Below, piece by piece: positions 60,948 to 64,000 of a DNA stretch of 64,000 nt. The stretch's first letter is position 1. Each line of letters starts with the position of its first letter. The notes under the pieces are model-generated. The model was not told the origin of the DNA and made no database searches. It saw only the letters and a list, made by a program, of their open reading frames with translations. Position numbers and translations under genes: made by a program. This stretch comes from Bacillota bacterium (GTDB lineage Bacteria; Bacillota; UBA4882; UBA8346). The stretch covers positions 1 to 64,000 of the forward strand of contig JAEVYU010000040.1 in assembly GCA_023392595.1 (NCBI GenBank), read 5' to 3'.

Positions 60948-61499
60948 TCAAGTAGCTAAACGGCGAATTCCCTCTATGAAAACACGAAAACTATCCGAAC
61001 GGGTATTTTCCGGATCAAGGTAGGGGCCAATTGCGCGCGAGCCGCTTACTTTTTGATAATTTGAAGCAATTCGCTGAAGTTCATTTGCAGGATTTGGTGT
61101 CCTATCGGGTCGCCGGAAAATACGCTTATCCTGTAAATTAGTAAGTCCAGGAATATTCAGCCCTTTCTCCACCGCTGCAAGATCAGCCAAATACCAGCTT
61201 TCCAACTCATAACAAGCGATCCGAATTAAAGTATCCGGCCGATTCGCCTCGATGCATTTATTTCGAAGTTCTGTCTTTAATACATTACAATCTGCAGAAT
61301 CTTTATCCCGTAATATGACAAATCTGGCTTCGGGATTGAGATATCCTTGCATTCTTTTCATAACACGTTTTTCCAGATCCTGTTTTCCTTCAAAGACAAT
61401 TTTACGATACATTACATCTTCTGAGAGAATCTTTGGCAATAATCCATCTAACATTGCTGACGCAGAGGGTTCTTCCAAAAAGAAAACCAACTCCTTCAC
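60948..61499 (-). CDS. DUF4276 family protein (Toprim-like fold)
   Basis: 183 residues matching the DUF4276 pattern: LVFFLEEPSASAMLDGLLPK (about 4-23), with the acidic Glu-Glu-Pro-Ser start; FEGKQDLEKRV (about 36-46); ARFVILRDKDSADCNVLKTE (about 58-77), with an Asp-x-Asp cluster; and IACYELESWYLADL (about 93-106). The acidic positions fit a Toprim-like metal site. Its start overlaps the ATPase stop by 4 nt. ATPase plus Toprim-like pairs occur in OLD/PARIS-type phage defence; a nuclease or effector role is inferred, not shown. Confidence 0.85.
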   Translation of the reverse strand: MKELVFFLEEPSASAMLDGLLPKILSEDVMYRKIVFEGKQDLEKRVMKRMQGYLNPEARFVILRDKDSADCNVLKTELRNKCIEANRPDTLIRIACYELESWYLADLAAVEKGLNIPGLTNLQDKRIFRRPDRTPNPANELQRIASNYQKVSGSRAIGPYLDPENTRSDSFRVFIEGIRRLAT

Positions 61500-62695
61500 T
61501 GGGGATCGGCCCCCTTAAAAAACCCTTCCTTCCACAGATATCCCATCTGATCGCCAGCTTCCATATAGGCTTTTATTTGGGGATCATCCATCGCTCTATT
61601 AATTTGAGTATAGCCGTTTTCTTTGACTAACCAAAAAACTTCTTCTAAACGCGCCGCGTTCAACAAATCGGGCGAGTGTGTGGACACCATCACTTGACCG
61701 CCCCGTCTGGCATAATCCCGGAATTCTTCTACAAGTTCCCACAGTAATTTAGGATAAAGCTGATTTTCGGGTTCTTCAATACATAACAACGGATGGGGCT
61801 CCGGGTCATGAAGCAGCACAAGATAGGTAAACATTTTAATCGTACCATCCGATACGTAACGATCAATAAAAGGATCCTTAAAGGAACCATCCCGAAATTT
61901 AAGCAATAACTTTCCATCCAGAGTTGCTTCCGGTATGATATCTCCAATTCCGGGTACCCGGTGTTTCATTTTTTCTAAGATCAGATTAAAAATATCCCGG
62001 TAATTATCATACAGATTTTTAGCTACCACTTGTAAATTATCACCGGTAATTGATAAATGCTCTGAAAAACTTGCTGCATCTTTGCTGCCCCGCGCCATGT
62101 CAATATGGAAGTCGGAAACATGCCATCCTTCTATCAGTTGCCGAAAAGCATTGGCTGCTTTAAAACGTTGAAACTGGCCAAGTCCTTTAACAGCCAAAAT
62201 ATCAGCCCGTTCTAACGTTTGGTCTTCACGTTTTAAATCTTCATCCGTTTTATCAAAATCTTCTTCATTATTAATGGCATATCCGCGCCCTAACCGAAAG
62301 TCCAGGAAATGGAATGGAGAACCTGAAGCGCCCCGTTTATATCGAAGAACCTCTCGTTTGATACAAGGCCTACCTCTATCGCCCGCTTCAAGTCCTAGTT
62401 CCAAGCGGTACGTTACCAATCGTTCTTTACCAGTTATTTGCATTCGATATTGAATTTCAATGATAATATCATGGCCACTTTGACCTCTCGAAATCAGCTC
62501 CCCATAACCGCCCCGGCTCTGCATTGCATGAGTCACATTATAAGTCAGACAATCTTTCAGAAAACCAAATACATCGAAAAGTGTACTTTTACCGCTACCA
62601 TTCGCTCCTACATTGATGCTTAAGGAAGGCACATTTTGAATATCAATGTCTTTTAACGCTTTAAAATTTTGGACTCGAATTGCTTCTATTTTCAT
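61496..62695 (-). CDS. AAA_21/SMC-like ATPase, partner of DUF4276 protein
   Basis: About 399 residues from the ATG after GGGAGG. Walker A is VGANGSGKSTLFDVFG (about 28-43). The signature region is RYVSDGTIKMFTYLVLLHDP, Walker B LLCIEEPENQLYPKLLW (about 311-327) and the His loop VSTHSPDLLNA (about 345-355). The first residues MKIEAIRVQNFKALKDIDIQ are typical of RecF/OLD-like ATPases. Overlap with the DUF4276 gene implies a complex. Such two-gene units are scattered among bacteria and often lie near mobile or defence loci. It is separated from clpB by about 200 nt. Confidence 0.87.
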   Translation of the reverse strand: MKIEAIRVQNFKALKDIDIQNVPSLSINVGANGSGKSTLFDVFGFLKDCLTYNVTHAMQSRGGYGELISRGQSGHDIIIEIQYRMQITGKERLVTYRLELGLEAGDRGRPCIKREVLRYKRGASGSPFHFLDFRLGRGYAINNEEDFDKTDEDLKREDQTLERADILAVKGLGQFQRFKAANAFRQLIEGWHVSDFHIDMARGSKDAASFSEHLSITGDNLQVVAKNLYDNYRDIFNLILEKMKHRVPGIGDIIPEATLDGKLLLKFRDGSFKDPFIDRYVSDGTIKMFTYLVLLHDPEPHPLLCIEEPENQLYPKLLWELVEEFRDYARRGGQVMVSTHSPDLLNAARLEEVFWLVKENGYTQINRAMDDPQIKAYMEAGDQMGYLWKEGFFKGADPQ

Positions 62696-62841
62696 TACGG
62701 GTCCTCCCATATCCCAATTCCTATCATACAAAAGATTCATTTTCTATAATCTACATTAATAATTTTCATTATACTATACTCATCCAAATGTTGCCAAGTC
62801 CAAGAGAATTCCTTATATCCGCCATAAGAGTTATAAAACTC

Positions 62842-62872
62842 AAAAGGCCGTAAGCATAGCTTACGGCCTTTT
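62842..62872 (-). terminator. Terminator after clpB
   Basis: A perfect 14-bp stem (AAAAGGCCGTAAGC with GCTTACGGCCTTTT) and 3-nt loop, located 24 nt past the clpB stop. The T-rich arm ends the minus-strand transcript. Confidence 0.87.
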
Positions 62873-62896
62873 GAATCTCATCTCAATCCTAAGTTC

Positions 62897-64000
62897 TCAG
62901 TCCGCCTTAAACGTCAATCCTTTTTCCTTTCCGTAATCCACCATCACCTTTTGTCCATCCCTGATTTCACCTTGTAAAATCAACTTGCCCAAAGCAGTCT
63001 CCAATTCTTTTTGGATGGCCCGTTTAAGGGGCCTGGCCCCATAACTGGGTTCATAGCCGACATGGACTAAGTGCGCTTTGGCGGCGTCCGTGAGTTCCAG
63101 AGTCAAATGACGGTCGGCCAGACGGCGTCTCACGGTATCCAGATGAATCTCCACAATCTCTTTCAGATGTTCCTCGGAAAGTGCGTGGAAGACGATGACT
63201 TCATCCACCCGGTTGAGAAACTCCGGCCGGAAATGATGACGCATCTCTTCCAGAACCGTGCTCTTGATCCGTTCATAAGACTCTCCGGCAAAGGACCCTT
63301 TATAATCCAATATTTTATCACTGCCGATATTGGAAGTCATAATCACGATGGTATTCTTAAAATCCACCGTCCGGCCCTGGCCGTCCGTAAGGCGGCCGTC
63401 ATCCAGGATTTGCAACATCAGGTTAAAGACATCGTAGTGGGCTTTTTCGATCTCATCGAACAAAATCACCGCATAGGGACGGCGTCTGACGGCTTCCGTC
63501 AATTGGCCACCCTCCTCATAGCCGACATAACCCGGCGGCGCTCCAATCAACCGCGCTACCGTATGCTTTTCCTGATATTCCGACATGTCGATGCGGATCA
63601 TGGTGTTCGGATCATCAAACAGGAATTGGGCCAATGTCCGCGCCAGCTCGGTCTTGCCAACTCCGGTCGGCCCCAGAAAGATGAAAGAACCAATCGGCCG
63701 GTTGGGATCTTTGAGACCCGAACGGGCTCGCAACACCGCCTCGGCAACTGCGGTCACCGCTTCATCCTGACCCACCACCCTTTGATGAAGCTCATCCTCC
63801 AAATGGAGTAATTTTTGAACCTCTCCTTCCAGGAGTTTGGTAATGGGGATCCCGGTCCATCTGCTGACGACCTCGGCGATATCCTCTTCATCAACTACTT
63901 CTTTAATCAGGCGGTCCCCGCCCTGTTTTTTGGATAACAGCTCCTCTTCGGCTTGCAATTTCTTTTCCAACGATGTTAACTGGCCGTATTTCAACTCGGC
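62897..64000 (-). CDS. clpB: ClpB disaggregase, C-terminal part (cut by window edge)
   Basis: The last 367 residues of the Hsp100 chaperone ClpB that, with DnaK, rescues aggregated proteins. Visible are the linker to the second nucleotide domain (EVVSRWTGIPITKLLEGE), Walker A FLGPTGVGKTELARTLAQF, Walker B AVILFDEIEKAHYDVFNLML, sensor-1 IVIMTSNIGSDK, FRPEFLNRVDEVIVF with the arginine finger, and the sensor-2 GYEPSYGARPLKRAIQ segment. A ClpC/ClpA alternative is unlikely because no ClpP-loop IGF motif is visible. The first ~500 residues lie beyond position 64000. Followed by the terminator at 62842. Confidence 0.95.
   Translation of the reverse strand, partial: AELKYGQLTSLEKKLQAEEELLSKKQGGDRLIKEVVDEEDIAEVVSRWTGIPITKLLEGEVQKLLHLEDELHQRVVGQDEAVTAVAEAVLRARSGLKDPNRPIGSFIFLGPTGVGKTELARTLAQFLFDDPNTMIRIDMSEYQEKHTVARLIGAPPGYVGYEEGGQLTEAVRRRPYAVILFDEIEKAHYDVFNLMLQILDDGRLTDGQGRTVDFKNTIVIMTSNIGSDKILDYKGSFAGESYERIKSTVLEEMRHHFRPEFLNRVDEVIVFHALSEEHLKEIVEIHLDTVRRRLADRHLTLELTDAAKAHLVHVGYEPSYGARPLKRAIQKELETALGKLILQGEIRDGQKVMVDYGKEKGLTFKAD

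Noticed and set aside
63071..63811. 246-codon plus-strand frame opposite clpB
   Set aside because: It is the antisense of the highly conserved clpB coding sequence and has no ribosome site or recognisable domain.

Overview
The window looks like the chromosome of an anaerobic, sugar-fermenting member of the Bacillota. Signs of this are AGGAGG-type ribosome sites almost everywhere, frequent TTG/GTG starts, an oxygen-sensitive 2-oxoacid:ferredoxin oxidoreductase, desulfoferrodoxin and rubrerythrin-like proteins, and many binding-protein sugar ABC transporters under GntR, DeoR and YesM/YesN-type control. An exported protein ending in an outer-membrane beta-signal-like sequence (47858-49018) hints at a diderm lineage; a Hydrogenispora/Limnochordia-like organism would fit, but that is inference. 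Nearly all genes lie on the minus strand, so operons read from high to low coordinates.

Layout. 1-630: a broken XRE regulator and the spacer before uridine kinase. 1302-8898: a sugar operon (GntR-UTRA, SIS isomerase, ABC permeases and binding protein, PfkB kinase, class II aldolase) fitting uptake of an amino sugar or ketose and conversion to a ketose bisphosphate that is then cleaved; an identical 18-bp site precedes both gntR and the SIS gene. 9400-11284: a graveyard of hexuronate-catabolism genes (GH88, GH2, KDPG aldolase, sugar-acid dehydratase, GntR), reduced by internal deletions. 12169-20596: a nine-gene minus-strand cluster that is the most interesting part. 20941-29373: a DeoR-controlled operon with DhaK/DhaL-like kinase, PfkB kinase, class II aldolase and a ribose-type ABC transporter. 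29437-35077: a redox operon with ferredoxin oxidoreductase, rubrerythrin, nitroreductase, an encapsulin nanocompartment with ferritin-like cargo, and desulfoferrodoxin. 35260-41419: signalling proteins (PAS-GGDEF-HD-GYP, CheY-like, NarL-type two-component pair). 41604-45728: molybdenum cofactor genes. 46100-49020: small proteins, tandem repeats and the exported barrel-like protein. 49063-60155: a sugar-acid catabolic and transport region. 60290-60450: a decayed copy of the barrel cassette. 60948-62695: a DUF4276/AAA ATPase pair resembling Toprim/ATPase defence modules. The window ends inside clpB.

The candidate new system is the 12-21 kb cluster. It pairs a DhnA/FbaB-type class I aldolase with a 3-dehydroquinate-synthase-II-like enzyme, the pair that in Streptomyces (GriI/GriH) makes 3-amino-4-hydroxybenzoate. 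With it are two phenylacetate-CoA-ligase-like adenylating enzymes and an amidohydrolase of the class used as benzoxazole cyclases. Unexplained members are two proteins built from a ~180-residue helical repeat (one copy and three copies) and two tiny proteins (63 and 55 residues) that share a motif. A benzoxazole- or aminohydroxybenzoate-derived product made in an anaerobe is the best reading; the role of the small proteins and helical-repeat proteins is unknown.

Other notable signals are a ~110-bp MITE-like palindromic family, a DhaK paralogue lacking the substrate-binding histidine, an enolase-superfamily dehydratase lacking a visible His-Asp dyad, and a 37-residue Gly/Trp/Ile-rich peptide gene.
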